NCBI RefSeq assembly: GCF_001870435.1
Contig: NZ_MDDR01000046.1
Location: 1-64,000, forward strand
Origin: Pseudomonas costantinii
Lineage (GTDB): Bacteria; Pseudomonadota; Gammaproteobacteria; Pseudomonadales; Pseudomonadaceae
Reading direction: 5' to 3'
DNA: 64,000 nucleotides
Below the pieces are notes generated by a model. The model saw only the letters and a list, made by a program, of their open reading frames with translations, did no database searches and was not told where the DNA came from. The position numbers were made by a program, and so were the translations under genes. Of the stretch, positions 1 through 9,439 are shown piece after piece. How positions within the stretch are numbered: the stretch's first letter is position 1; every line of letters begins with the position of its first letter.

Positions 1-1866
1 ACCGGCAGCATCGACTCGCTGACCAACAGCGGCACCATCACCGGCCAATATGCTGCGATTTACAACGATAAGTTAGGCACTCTGGGCCCCATCACCAACT
101 CTGGAGTCATTGCCGGCGCCATCATGAATGAGGCTTCACAGGACCTGAACATCAACGGTGGGACGGGTTCAACCTTCGGGTTACTGACCGGTTTTGGCGG
201 CGGCACCGACATCGGCGACGTTGGGCTGATTACCAACACCGCGTCCAACGTGATATTTGGCTCAGGGAACCAGCTGCTAAACGACAATATCAATGTCGGC
301 AGCTTCAAGGTGTCCAACCAGGGGACGCTGCTGGTCAATAACTCGATCACGATCACCGGCAACTACGATCAAGCCGCCAATGCCAAGCTGTTGATCGGCG
401 TCAGCGACAGTGCCGTAGCCGCTGGCACAGCAAGCGACAGCGGTTACGGCCGCCTGGTAGTAACAGGCGACGCGAACATTGCTTCAGGCTCCTCTGTCGG
501 CCTGGTCAGCACCCATACGTATGGTTTCGCTCAAGGCCAGCGTTATTTAGTGGTTCAGGCGGGTGGTGCCGGTACCAACTACAACGCCGACACCCTGCAC
601 TACTCCGTAGCCGGGTATGACGTTTCAGGTACCAGTGTGGTTGACGGCGCTAACAAGAATCTGGTGTTGACTGTGGGTGCAGTGCAGTCGGTGACACCGC
701 CTGTCACTCCTCCGACATCAAATGGGCCGATAAATCGGGCCAATACCGCCGATGGCACTGCGTCCCTGGCGGGTCTGTTCAACTATCAAGGCTTCAACGC
801 CGACCTGATGAACGTATTCAACGCCGCAGCTGCCAACGGTTCCACGGCTGCGGGCAACAAAGCCGGCGCGCAACTGAGCCCGACCGCTAACCTGGCCGCC
901 GCCACTCAGGGCTCGGTCGCTTCCACGGTTCAGGTCTTGAATGTCACTTCGGCGCACCTTGAAGGGTTGCGTGGTGGGTCGACCGGGGTTTCCACCGGTG
1001 AAGGACCTCCGACTTCCGGCCTATGGACTCAGGCCTTTGGCGGTACCGCGCACATGGATGAACGCGACGATATCGCCGGTTACAGTGCACGCTACAACGG
1101 CCTGTTACTCGGCGCTGACGGCATGCTCAACGACAACTGGCGTCTCGGCGGTCTGTTCAGCTACACCAAGACCACCCTCAACAACAATGGCAACAACGAC
1201 GGTAGCTCGGCGGACGTCAAGTCCTATGGCCTGTTCGGTTACGCCAGCTACAACGCCAATCCGTGGTACCTCGACCTGTCTGTGGGCGCTGTGCAGCACC
1301 AGTACGACACCCAGCGTCAGGTCGATTTCACCGGCGTCAACGGCACCGCCAAAGGCAGCCACAATGGCATGCAATACACTGCTTCGGCGCAAGCCGGTTA
1401 TCCGATTGACCTCGGCGCCTCAATGGCCAACGTCATCCTCACCCCGATTGCCGGCCTGAGCTACAGCACCCTGCGTCAGGACAGCTACACCGAGAAAGGT
1501 GGGGCGGGCACCGCGCTGCACGTCAACGCCGACAACCTCAACTCGTTGAAAAGCGATCTGGGAGCCAAGCTGGCGCGTGCGTTTGCGACTTCATACGGCA
1601 GCCTGACACCGTCGGCACAACTGACCTGGCGTCATGAGTACCGTGACTCGGCGCTGCAATCGGTGGCTAACTTCAGTGCCGATACCACCGGTGCCACCAG
1701 TTTCAGCAGTACCGGACCTAAAGCAGTTGAAGACACGGGTGTGCTCAGCGTTGGTTTGACCTTGGTCACCCACAACAACCTGACCGTGGCCGCGCACTAC
1801 ACTGGCGAAACCGGTGGCGGCTTTAACGCCAACACCGGCGACCTGCAAGTGCGCTGGGCGTTCTAA
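1..1866 (+). CDS. Autotransporter, 5' end cut off by the window edge
   Basis: Frame +1 is open from base 1, so the gene begins outside the window; 621 codons are visible. The first part is a passenger with beta-helix-like repeats (NSGTITG, NSGVIAG). From about codon 340 there is a C-terminal autotransporter beta-barrel of about 280 residues that ends in an aromatic residue (VRWAF), the signal for outer-membrane insertion. The product should be a surface protein secreted by the type V route. It is a close paralogue of the autotransporter at 5689-8163 on the other strand; the barrels share long identical stretches such as GGLFSYTKTT and SSADVKSYGLFGYASY. Passenger function is unknown. Confidence 0.9.
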   Translation, partial: TGSIDSLTNSGTITGQYAAIYNDKLGTLGPITNSGVIAGAIMNEASQDLNINGGTGSTFGLLTGFGGGTDIGDVGLITNTASNVIFGSGNQLLNDNINVGSFKVSNQGTLLVNNSITITGNYDQAANAKLLIGVSDSAVAAGTASDSGYGRLVVTGDANIASGSSVGLVSTHTYGFAQGQRYLVVQAGGAGTNYNADTLHYSVAGYDVSGTSVVDGANKNLVLTVGAVQSVTPPVTPPTSNGPINRANTADGTASLAGLFNYQGFNADLMNVFNAAAANGSTAAGNKAGAQLSPTANLAAATQGSVASTVQVLNVTSAHLEGLRGGSTGVSTGEGPPTSGLWTQAFGGTAHMDERDDIAGYSARYNGLLLGADGMLNDNWRLGGLFSYTKTTLNNNGNNDGSSADVKSYGLFGYASYNANPWYLDLSVGAVQHQYDTQRQVDFTGVNGTAKGSHNGMQYTASAQAGYPIDLGASMANVILTPIAGLSYSTLRQDSYTEKGGAGTALHVNADNLNSLKSDLGAKLARAFATSYGSLTPSAQLTWRHEYRDSALQSVANFSADTTGATSFSSTGPKAVEDTGVLSVGLTLVTHNNLTVAAHYTGETGGGFNANTGDLQVRWAF

Positions 1867-1940
1867 CACGAGCCTGTCAGTGCCAATAACAGTGAACCTG
1901 CATCAGGTGTAGATTCTCAAATAGCTGAACCACGCGACAC

Positions 1941-1973
1941 AAAAAAGCCAACGTCATAAGCGTTGGCTTTTTT
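1941..1973. terminator. Bidirectional intrinsic terminator
   Basis: A 13-bp perfect stem (1941-1953 with 1961-1973, arm AAAAAAGCCAACG) with a 7-nt loop and T/A runs on both sides. It lies between the convergent autotransporter and cysC and can serve both. Confidence 0.85.
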
Positions 1974-2026
1974 GCATCTATACATTCAAAGGCTCGGGAT
2001 AAATGTCCAAAAAATCCCAACGCACC

Positions 2027-2638
2027 CTAACCCTTTCCAGGCGACTTGCTTAGCGGGGTATTCCTCAGCACATAACTCAACAGGGTCTGCAGACTGTCTG
2101 CGACTGAGGTATTGCCTGTGTCGATGGTCAGTTCAGGAGACTCCGGCACTTCGTATGGTGCGCTGACACCGGTGAACTCAAGCAGCTCACCGGCGTGTGC
2201 TTTTTTGTATAACCCCTTGGGGTCACGGGCTTCGCAGGTCGCAAGATCCGCTGCGATATACACTTCGTGGAACATCGGTCCGATCGCATCACGTGCGCGC
2301 GCACGATCCTCGCGGTAGGGGGAAATGAACGCGGTGATGCAGATCAGACCGGCATCGGCAAACAAGGCTGCGGCCTCGCCGACGCGACGGATGTTCTCGG
2401 TCCGGTCTTTGGCACTGAAGCTGAGGTTCGCATTCAGGCCTCTGCGCACGTTGTCCCCGTCGAGTACGTAGCAGGAATATCCCAGCTTTGTCAGGGTGAG
2501 TTCCAACGCCATGGCCAAGGAGGACTTACCCGAAGCGGACAGTCCGGTCAGCCAAAATACGGCACCGCTGTGGCCATAATGTGCCTTGCGGTCCGACGCG
2601 CTCAATGAGTGGGGTACGGCAATCAAGTTGTTATTCAT
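2027..2638 (-). CDS. cysC: Adenylylsulfate (APS) kinase CysC
   Basis: Phosphorylates adenosine 5'-phosphosulfate to PAPS, the donor used by sulfotransferases and by the assimilatory pathway. The 203-residue protein carries the P-loop GLSASGKSS near residue 30, then DGDNVRRGLN and FISPYREDRARAR, all standard for stand-alone APS kinases. I start it at the ATG at 2638 (MNNNLIAVPHS); a longer reading would run into the upstream hydrolase gene, which stops 3 bases away. It is last in a minus-strand set with a sulfotransferase and a lipoprotein hydrolase, which suggests dedicated PAPS supply for that sulfotransferase. No ATP sulfurylase gene is in the window, so APS must come from elsewhere. Confidence 0.92.
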   Translation of the reverse strand: MNNNLIAVPHSLSASDRKAHYGHSGAVFWLTGLSASGKSSLAMALELTLTKLGYSCYVLDGDNVRRGLNANLSFSAKDRTENIRRVGEAAALFADAGLICITAFISPYREDRARARDAIGPMFHEVYIAADLATCEARDPKGLYKKAHAGELLEFTGVSAPYEVPESPELTIDTGNTSVADSLQTLLSYVLRNTPLSKSPGKG

Positions 2639-2640
2639 TT

Positions 2641-3480
2641 TCAGGGCGCCGTGGAGCATGGGAGAGGGGTTAGCAGTAATTGCGGCCAACGGCGAGCCCA
2701 GTCGCCTTCATGGCTCATGCCCGGCACGATTTGGCTATGCGCGCATGGGCTGGTGGTGGCGCTGACAAATCGTTGCGAAATCACTGACGGCACCACACGG
2801 TCATCGCCGCCACTGAAGTGAAGCTGAGGTATAGACGCGACCTGACGTGCAACATCGATAGCATTAAGCGACTCAGGCATCGCCGACACGTGATGCAGTC
2901 GATTGACTTCAACATGATCGAGGTTGCCGGCCACGGTGCGCAGCGAGGCGACATCGTGACGTCTGGCTGCAATCAATACCGCCAGAGCACCGCCACCCGA
3001 ATAGCCGACCAGATGGATGCGTTGTCCCGGCACCTGACTCGCATAGTGTGTTACGGCCTGATCCATGGCTATGACGACGTCCTCTGCAAAACGCTTGCTG
3101 GTCCAGTAGGCTTTATCACAGCGAGGATTGAGCGTCAGCGGCGTGAATTGACAGGGGCGTGCCAGGTACACAACGTTGGCTGCCGGATCCGCCGCTGCCA
3201 ACGCCAGGCCCTCGGCCTGATGTGGTGTTGGATTTTCGGACGGCGCAGTACGCGAGCGCCAGGCCATGCCGTCGCCCTCGATGTAGACGCTCAACGGCAG
3301 GTCTGGACGGGTTATCCGGTAAAAGCTGGTCAGCACAAAACTGTCGGTATCGACCCGGTCACGCTGCAAGTTACCGGTGTGCGCCAGGGTTTCGGCGTGC
3401 CGGTTTGGATCGGCACAGCCGGTGAGTATTCCCAGCAGCGCGCACAGACAGGTGAACAGCGCCCCGTTCAAGCCTTTCAT
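2641..3480 (-). CDS. Alpha/beta-hydrolase family lipoprotein
   Basis: 279 residues. The N-terminus is a lipoprotein signal with lipobox LTGC at about residues 19-22, so the protein should be membrane-anchored outside the cytoplasm. A nucleophile elbow GYSGGG, a late acid in GGDDRVVP and a histidine in MSHEGDW make a complete Ser-Asp-His triad. Substrate unknown; an esterase, lipase or sulfo-ester role are all possible. Its ATG overlaps the stop of the upstream sulfotransferase gene (ATGA at 3477-3480) and cysC begins 2 bases after its stop, so the three genes are almost certainly one transcript. Confidence 0.82.
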   Translation of the reverse strand: MKGLNGALFTCLCALLGILTGCADPNRHAETLAHTGNLQRDRVDTDSFVLTSFYRITRPDLPLSVYIEGDGMAWRSRTAPSENPTPHQAEGLALAAADPAANVVYLARPCQFTPLTLNPRCDKAYWTSKRFAEDVVIAMDQAVTHYASQVPGQRIHLVGYSGGGALAVLIAARRHDVASLRTVAGNLDHVEVNRLHHVSAMPESLNAIDVARQVASIPQLHFSGGDDRVVPSVISQRFVSATTSPCAHSQIVPGMSHEGDWARRWPQLLLTPLPCSTAP

Positions 3481-5555
3481 GTATCAGCAAGTCCCAACGC
3501 CGCCAACAGTGGCTGGAGTTGTTCGGCATGCGCACGCCAGCGACCTTTCGACGTTTTATAGAGGGGTTTGCGCACCTGATTGACGCTGGCGGTGCGCACC
3601 ACGCGTTGGGTCTTGTGAAAGTCCAGGCAGGCCTTGTCCCAAGGCAGGTCAATGAAGTCGATCAAGCGCTGTGCCTGCCCTTCAAGATCGTCCAGCACCG
3701 ACTCGTAGTCCACTTCAATGAAGGATTCGGCGGGTAGCAACTGGCGCCAGTGGCTCATCAGGACTTCATAATCGCGATAGAACTGCCCCAATTCGGTCTG
3801 GTCGTAGGTGAACAGTTGCTCACCACCAAATTGCTTGCTGTAACAGGAGAGGCAGGTATCAACCGGATCGCGGCGGCAGTGAATGATGCGGGCACCGGGC
3901 AGGATCAGCGGAATCAGGCCGGCATAGATAAAATTGCTCGGCATCTTGTCGACCAGGCGATCCCGACCGTCGGCCAGTGGCTTGATTCGCTGAAGATAGT
4001 CATGACCGATTCTGGCCAGGTCCTGCGCTGAACAGTTGACCAGGTTTTGCGGGAATACCCCTTGGCTTTCCACCGCCAGGCGTAACGACGACAATTCGCC
4101 TGCGCCCTGCACCTGTGGATGAGAGGCCAGAATCTGCTCGACCAGAGTGGTGCCGGAGCGTGGCATGCCGACGATGAAGACCGGCAGCGACGATGGCGCA
4201 CCCATTCCTTGGCGCGCGGATTGAAATTCGTCGGTGAACAACCCGGCGATGTTCTGCATCCATTGCTGTGCTGCGCGCGAGTCAAAGGTAAAGGTAGAAC
4301 GCTTGAGCCGGTTGCCCTTATCCAGGTGATCGAAGGCACGCACGGAATCACCCGTGTCCAGATACGCCTTGCCCAAGGCAAAGTGGGTCGTCAGTTTGTC
4401 GGCCAGCAACAGACCTTCCGTACGCACCAACCCGGCCTCCATGGCTGCGATATCGGCATCGCCGGGTTTAAAGGTTTTGCTGTCCGAACGCCCCGTCAGC
4501 GCGCGGATCGACCCTGGGAACGCGGTCAACGCCTGTTCGAAGGCCGCGGAGGCCTCTTCCTTGCGGCCACTTTCCAGGAGCAGTACGGCTCGCGCGATCA
4601 TCGCTTCTTCAGTCACCGAGCCAGGCAATGCTATTGCCTGATTGAAATGCTCCAGCGCTTCATCGTGCAGATCCACAGCCTGAAGCGCATTGCCCAGGGC
4701 GTTGTGGACACTGGCGTCATTGGGTGCCAATGCCAGCGCTTGCCTCGCGCATTGCAGGGCCTCGTCGAGGAGCCCGCCCTTTTTCAAGACCTGAGCTCGT
4801 GCCGTAAGTCCCCCGACATGCTGGGGGGCGAAGGTGTGCAGTGCATTCAGCCAACGCAATGCCTCGCCATGATTCAAGCGTTGCGTTTCGGCTTCGGCGA
4901 TATTCAGGTACGCATCGACAAGCTGTGGGTTGAGTTCGATGGCTCGCCGCCCAGCATCCACCGCATCGTCGAAATTTCCTTGTGAACTCAGCAAAAAAGA
5001 CAGGTTACTGTAGGCCTCGGCGTAATTCGGGTCGAGGCTCAGCGCCTGTTTGTAATGCCACTCGGCGCGGTCTTGTCGATCCAGGCGGCGGTAGGTATTG
5101 GCCAGATTGTTGTGTGCTTGTGCCGCGTCGGGGCGCAAGGTCACGACGCGCTCCAAACACTCGAGGCTGTCGTCCAGTTTGCCGCTTTCCTGCAGGATTA
5201 TCCCCAGGTTGCTCCAGGCATCCACCAGTGCGGGGGCCAGCGCAACAGCCTGTCGAGCCGCCTGTTCGGCCTCGGCCAGCAGGCCTTGCTGGCGGCACAT
5301 CTCGGCAAGGTTGCTGAAGTAGATCGCCGGTGCACTCAGCGATTGGCAAGCCTGGCGCAGATAGTTCACCGCCAACTCCAGCCGACCAAAGGCGTGGGCA
5401 ATCAGCCCGAGTAAATGCAGGGCGTCGGCCTGTTGCGGCCATTGCGCCAGAATGCGCAGGCACAGTTGCTCGGCCTGTTGTGCCTGACCCGCGTTCCAAT
5501 GCTGATGGGCCAGCGTCATGGCTTCGGCAAACGTCAGTTGTGGGGTGCCGTTCAT
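3477..5555 (-). CDS. TPR-repeat sulfotransferase
   Basis: 692 residues in two parts. The first 350 or so residues are TPR repeats (for example AHNNLANTYRRLDRQDRAEWHYKQ split over successive repeats). The rest is a sulfotransferase fold with the 5'-phosphosulfate loop FIVGMPRSGTTLVEQ at about residue 460 and the 3'-phosphate motif CRRDPVDTCLSCYS at about 560. It should transfer sulfate from PAPS to a protein, glycan or lipid acceptor in the cytoplasm; the TPR part probably holds the acceptor. The same architecture occurs in bacterial tyrosylprotein-sulfotransferase-like proteins, but the acceptor cannot be read from sequence. It shares an operon with cysC and lies 134 bp downstream of an autotransporter gene on the same strand. 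Confidence 0.88.
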   Translation of the reverse strand: MNGTPQLTFAEAMTLAHQHWNAGQAQQAEQLCLRILAQWPQQADALHLLGLIAHAFGRLELAVNYLRQACQSLSAPAIYFSNLAEMCRQQGLLAEAEQAARQAVALAPALVDAWSNLGIILQESGKLDDSLECLERVVTLRPDAAQAHNNLANTYRRLDRQDRAEWHYKQALSLDPNYAEAYSNLSFLLSSQGNFDDAVDAGRRAIELNPQLVDAYLNIAEAETQRLNHGEALRWLNALHTFAPQHVGGLTARAQVLKKGGLLDEALQCARQALALAPNDASVHNALGNALQAVDLHDEALEHFNQAIALPGSVTEEAMIARAVLLLESGRKEEASAAFEQALTAFPGSIRALTGRSDSKTFKPGDADIAAMEAGLVRTEGLLLADKLTTHFALGKAYLDTGDSVRAFDHLDKGNRLKRSTFTFDSRAAQQWMQNIAGLFTDEFQSARQGMGAPSSLPVFIVGMPRSGTTLVEQILASHPQVQGAGELSSLRLAVESQGVFPQNLVNCSAQDLARIGHDYLQRIKPLADGRDRLVDKMPSNFIYAGLIPLILPGARIIHCRRDPVDTCLSCYSKQFGGEQLFTYDQTELGQFYRDYEVLMSHWRQLLPAESFIEVDYESVLDDLEGQAQRLIDFIDLPWDKACLDFHKTQRVVRTASVNQVRKPLYKTSKGRWRAHAEQLQPLLAALGLADT

Positions 5556-5630
5556 GGGACGCCTTCAAATAGGGAGTAGAGACTACTGAGCAAAGGATTT
5601 TCGTCCACATCCGCTGCCGACCGATGGATA

Positions 5631-5664
5631 AACGCCCATTGTTCATCACTGAACAATGGGCGTT
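5631..5664 (-). terminator. Hairpin between autotransporter and sulfotransferase genes
   Basis: A perfect 15-bp stem (5631-5645 with 5650-5664, arm AACGCCCATTGTTCA) and a 4-nt loop, 25 bp after the autotransporter stop. On the minus strand only a short TTTAT follows, so it may be a leaky terminator or an RNA-stability element that lowers expression of the downstream sulfation genes. Confidence 0.5.
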
Positions 5665-5688
5665 ACCGCACGAGCGGAATGTAGCGGA

Positions 5689-8163
5689 TCAGAAGTTCCA
5701 GCGCACCTGCACGTCACCGGTGTTGGCGGTGTAACCGTTCGCCGCTTCCAGGGTGTACTTCGCCCCCACGCTAAGGTTTTCGCTGCGCAGCAGGGTCACG
5801 CCCAACGCCAGCACGCCAGTGTCGGCAATCGCTTTCGCGCCCGGACTGGTGAAGCTGGTGGCGCCCGAGGTATCGGCGGCAAAGTTGGCGACCGATCGCA
5901 GGCCATTGTCGTGGTACTCATGACGCCAGGTCAGTTGCGCCGAAGGCACGACACTGCCGTAAGAGGTGGCGAAAGAGCGTTCCAGCTTGGCACCCAGATC
6001 GCTTTTGAGCGATTGGCTGCTGCTGGAGTTGATGTGCAGGGCCGCACCGTTGCCGCCGCTCTCGGTGTAGCTGTCCTGGCGCAAGGTGCTGTAGGTCAAG
6101 CCGGCAATCGGCGTGAGGATGGTGTGGGCCAACGTCGGGCCGAGGTCGATCGGGTAGCCGGCCACCGCGGAAGCGATGTACTGCATGCCGTCATGCTGAC
6201 CTTTGGCCGAACCGTTAAAGCCGCTGAAGTTGATTTCACGCTGGGTGTCGTATTGATGCTGGACAGCCCCCAACGACAGGTCCAGGTACCACGGATTACC
6301 CTGGTAGCTGGCATAACCGAACAGGCCATAGGACTTAACATCGGCGGAACTGCCATCGTTGGCGCCGTCGTTGTTGACCGTGGTCTTGGTGTAACTGAAC
6401 AGGCCGCCGGCGCGCCAGCTGTCGTTGAGCGCGGCATCGGCACCCAGCAGGAAGCCGCTGTATCGGGCGTGGTAACCGGCGATATCGTCGCGCTCACCCA
6501 GGCGCGAACTGCCGCCGAAGGCCTGGCCCCAAAGCCCGGTGTTACTGGCGCTTTCACCGGTGGCCACACCGCTGCCGGTGCTGTCGTTCTGTGCGGTGCG
6601 CAACCCATCGAGGTGTGCCGCGGCGACGTTGATAACTTGCACGGTGGAGGCGGTGGACGCTTGTGTGGCGGCACTGGCGTTCGCGGTCGGGCTCAACTGC
6701 GCCCCGGCGCGGTTACCGGCGGCCGGAGAATCGAGGGCGGCGGCGGCGTTGAACAGGTTCATCAGGCCGGCATTCAGACCGCCGTAATTGAACAGCCCGG
6801 CCAGCGGCGCGGTGCCATTGGCGGTGGTAGCTTGATTGATCGGTGCGGACCCTGCTCTCTCCGTCCCCAATGTCACCAGCAAATCGGCATTGGCTCCATC
6901 GATCACGCTAGTGCCCGCCGCGTTGTAACCGGCAACGCTGTAGTGAAGCGTGTCGGCGTTGTAGTTCGTACCGATGGCGTTGGCTTGAATCACGATGTAG
7001 CGCTGGCCCTGGGCAAAGCCATAGCTGCCAAGCTTCTGCAGACCGATCGTGGAGCCCGAAGCGATGTTCGCGCTACCGGACACTACCAGGCGGCCATAGC
7101 CTGCGTCGGTGTTGATATTACCGGTTGTCACGGCATTGTCGGCCACACCGAGGATCAGGCTGGCGTTGGCGCCCTGTTGGTAATTACCGGTGATGCCGAT
7201 CGTATTGTTGATCTGCAGGGTGCCGGTCGCGTTATTGGTGACGGTGTGAGTGCCAACGTCGATGTTGTCATTGAGCAACTGGTTACCCGGCCCGAACACC
7301 ACGTTCGAAAAACTATTGGTGATCAGACCGATGTTGTTGGCGCTCACGCCACCCGTGCCTGCGCCGGTCAGGATGCCGAACGCCGAGCCGGTGCCGCCAT
7401 TGATTGTCAGGGCTTGCGAGGAATCATTCTGGATCGTGCCAGCGATGGTGCCGGAGTTGGTAACTGTACCCAGGGTCGCATCGAAATAGTTATGAATGGC
7501 AAATACATTACCCGTGATCAGGCCGCTGTTGCTCAGCGTTTCGATGCTGCCATTGTTGAAAATACCATCGGAGCCGCCAGAGATGTTGCCGCTGTTGCTC
7601 AGCGCCTTGATGTTGCCACCGTTGTAAATACCATTGAAGTCGCCAGAGATAGTGCCGCCAGTCTCATTGTTCAGCGAGGTGAGGGTAGCGGAGTTAGAAA
7701 CGCCGTTATTGTCACTGGAGATAATGCCACTGTTGTTCAGTGTCCCGATGCTGCCGTAATTGTAAATGCCAGAGGAGTTACCACCGTGAATGGTTCCGCT
7801 GTTGCTCAACGTCCCTATGGTGCCGCCGTTGCCGATACCTGTGTTGCCGCCAGTGAGAGTACCGCCAGTCTCATTGTTCAGAGAAGTGATGGTACCCGTG
7901 CTGGTAATGGCAGCGGAGCCGCCAGAGATGGTGCCGCTGTTGCTCAGCGTCCCGATACTGGAGGAGTTGGCAATCCCGATAAGACCGCCACTGATGGTGG
8001 TCCCCACCGGGTTGTTCAGCGTGGGGATCGGGGCGCTGTTATCTAAACCAACATTAGGAAGGGTTGCACTGGCCTGACCTGCGGTCAGCGCCGAAGCAAT
8101 GGCGATGGCCAGGACCGTCAATCGGCCAGGTGTTCGTGATGATTGATGTTTGAACGAGTGCAT
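5689..8163 (-). CDS. Autotransporter with repetitive beta-helix passenger
   Basis: 824 residues. A signal peptide occupies residues 1-33 (cleavage near GQASA-TLP). From about residue 50 to 260 there are imperfect repeats of the form GTLSNSGTISGG and IYNNGSI, typical of right-handed beta-helix passengers. A beta-barrel of about 280 residues starts near LWGQAFGG and ends VRWNF. The full-length copy of the pair whose partner is truncated at the left edge. Predicted surface adhesin or biofilm protein; no protease motif was seen in the passenger. It is the first gene upstream of the sulfotransferase set on the same strand. Confidence 0.93.
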   Translation of the reverse strand: MHSFKHQSSRTPGRLTVLAIAIASALTAGQASATLPNVGLDNSAPIPTLNNPVGTTISGGLIGIANSSSIGTLSNSGTISGGSAAITSTGTITSLNNETGGTLTGGNTGIGNGGTIGTLSNSGTIHGGNSSGIYNYGSIGTLNNSGIISSDNNGVSNSATLTSLNNETGGTISGDFNGIYNGGNIKALSNSGNISGGSDGIFNNGSIETLSNSGLITGNVFAIHNYFDATLGTVTNSGTIAGTIQNDSSQALTINGGTGSAFGILTGAGTGGVSANNIGLITNSFSNVVFGPGNQLLNDNIDVGTHTVTNNATGTLQINNTIGITGNYQQGANASLILGVADNAVTTGNINTDAGYGRLVVSGSANIASGSTIGLQKLGSYGFAQGQRYIVIQANAIGTNYNADTLHYSVAGYNAAGTSVIDGANADLLVTLGTERAGSAPINQATTANGTAPLAGLFNYGGLNAGLMNLFNAAAALDSPAAGNRAGAQLSPTANASAATQASTASTVQVINVAAAHLDGLRTAQNDSTGSGVATGESASNTGLWGQAFGGSSRLGERDDIAGYHARYSGFLLGADAALNDSWRAGGLFSYTKTTVNNDGANDGSSADVKSYGLFGYASYQGNPWYLDLSLGAVQHQYDTQREINFSGFNGSAKGQHDGMQYIASAVAGYPIDLGPTLAHTILTPIAGLTYSTLRQDSYTESGGNGAALHINSSSSQSLKSDLGAKLERSFATSYGSVVPSAQLTWRHEYHDNGLRSVANFAADTSGATSFTSPGAKAIADTGVLALGVTLLRSENLSVGAKYTLEAANGYTANTGDVQVRWNF

Positions 8164-8407
8164 GTGCTGTATCCCCGGTTGTAATGAAAGGGGTCGTTGC
8201 GATTTTCGGGATCATCCATGCGCAACAGCACGTCCTCCTGAATCACGACCTGACTGGCAGCTTTTTGGTTTTTATCTTGTTTAATGGCATTTTGCCGGGT
8301 CTTAGGGAGAGCACTTGACCGTGCGTCTCAGTTTTTGAACTTTTTCTGAACCGGAGAGTCACTTTGCGCTAACGTGTGGCCACTGAGGTCCTGGCGGAAG
8401 CGATTGG

Positions 8408-9439
8408 ATGGACAGCACCACGATCAAAAAGCCGTATGGCGATCCATGGCCTGCTCTCGAACTAAAGCACAATCACTTCAATGTCAGCGGTGAACCAGCC
8501 CATCAGCAGTTGTTGGCCTGGCGAGATCGCGTCGGTCATGTGATCGATGTACTGCCCTCATTGGCGCAAGTCGAATCGCCTTTCCATGGGGCCATCGATC
8601 GATACGATCTCGCCACTGGACGCTTCACCTTCTGCCTCAGCGATGCCCTGGTGCTCGATCGTTCAGTGGCACGTATTTCCACGGATACCCAGCGCGACTA
8701 TGTTTTTCAGGTGTTCACGGCGGGCGGGATCGAGTCTGTTGGGAGGGCCGGTTTGTCACGCAGCAAAGGACATTCTGCGGCCAGTGTTTTCGCCACCGAT
8801 CTGAATCAGCCGGTACGTATGCGCCGCAGTGCTTGCCAGGTACTGACATTGTTCGTACCCCGGTCAGTTGTGGACGCAGCCTTTCCCCATGCGGAAGCTC
8901 TCCACGGCAGAGTGTTTGAAAACACCTCTGCCCTGATGCAATTGTTCATCGAACATGTGCTGGCGTTTTCCAGGAACCTTCCTGGGCTGAGTGCACCCGA
9001 GGCGCACAGCCGCTTCGATGTGAGCGTGCAACTGCTACTCGCCGCCCTTGGCAAGCAGACCAAACTCAGCGGCAATGCGCGTGCGGCAGTGCGCGCAGCC
9101 ATGTTCGACAAAGCTCGACGTTACGTTCACGCCAACCTCCATCACGCTTCACTGTCGCCTGAAAGCTTGTTGCAAGCATTGCAACTGCCCCGCCCTACGG
9201 TGTATCGCTTGTTCGAGCACGAGGGCGGGCTCGGTGCTTATATTCGCAATCGTCGACTGCGCGAGGCGGCCGACGAATTGGTCAAGTTCCCGAACCTGCC
9301 GGTGATGGATATTGCTTACGGCTTGGGTTTCAAAAGCCCTTCTGACTTTACCCGGGCCTTTCGCCGAACCTACGAAATAGCACCGCAAGATCTGCGGTTC
9401 ATTGCCTTGCAGCGTTTGCGGAATAGCCCGCACGCTTGA
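8408..9439 (+). CDS. AraC-family transcriptional regulator
   Basis: 343 residues. The last 100 form a two-helix-turn-helix AraC domain (SLSPESLLQALQLPRPTVYRLFEHEGG, read with its continuation LREAADELV, then MDIAYGLGFKSPSDFTRAFRRTY). The N-terminal 200 residues resemble the AraC-binding-like domain found in regulators of aromatic and amine catabolism. The ATG at 8408 follows GGAAGCGATTGG. It points at, and overlaps by 41 bp, the MFS gene on the other strand; that transporter and the divergent autotransporter are the nearest candidate targets. Inducer unknown. Confidence 0.88.
   Translation: MDSTTIKKPYGDPWPALELKHNHFNVSGEPAHQQLLAWRDRVGHVIDVLPSLAQVESPFHGAIDRYDLATGRFTFCLSDALVLDRSVARISTDTQRDYVFQVFTAGGIESVGRAGLSRSKGHSAASVFATDLNQPVRMRRSACQVLTLFVPRSVVDAAFPHAEALHGRVFENTSALMQLFIEHVLAFSRNLPGLSAPEAHSRFDVSVQLLLAALGKQTKLSGNARAAVRAAMFDKARRYVHANLHHASLSPESLLQALQLPRPTVYRLFEHEGGLGAYIRNRRLREAADELVKFPNLPVMDIAYGLGFKSPSDFTRAFRRTYEIAPQDLRFIALQRLRNSPHA

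Noticed and set aside
5656..8046. 796-codon open frame on the plus strand
   Set aside because: Antisense to the autotransporter with clear signal peptide and barrel; the frame is open only because of its Gly/Asn/Thr repeat codons.
7400..8050. Regularly spaced repeats resembling a CRISPR array
   Set aside because: The repeats are degenerate, in frame and encode the NSG-type beta-helix passenger.
8164..8407. Search for genes or known operators in the divergent autotransporter/araC gap
   Set aside because: 244 bp with no convincing ORF, palindrome or sigma-factor site beyond the expected ribosome-binding sites.
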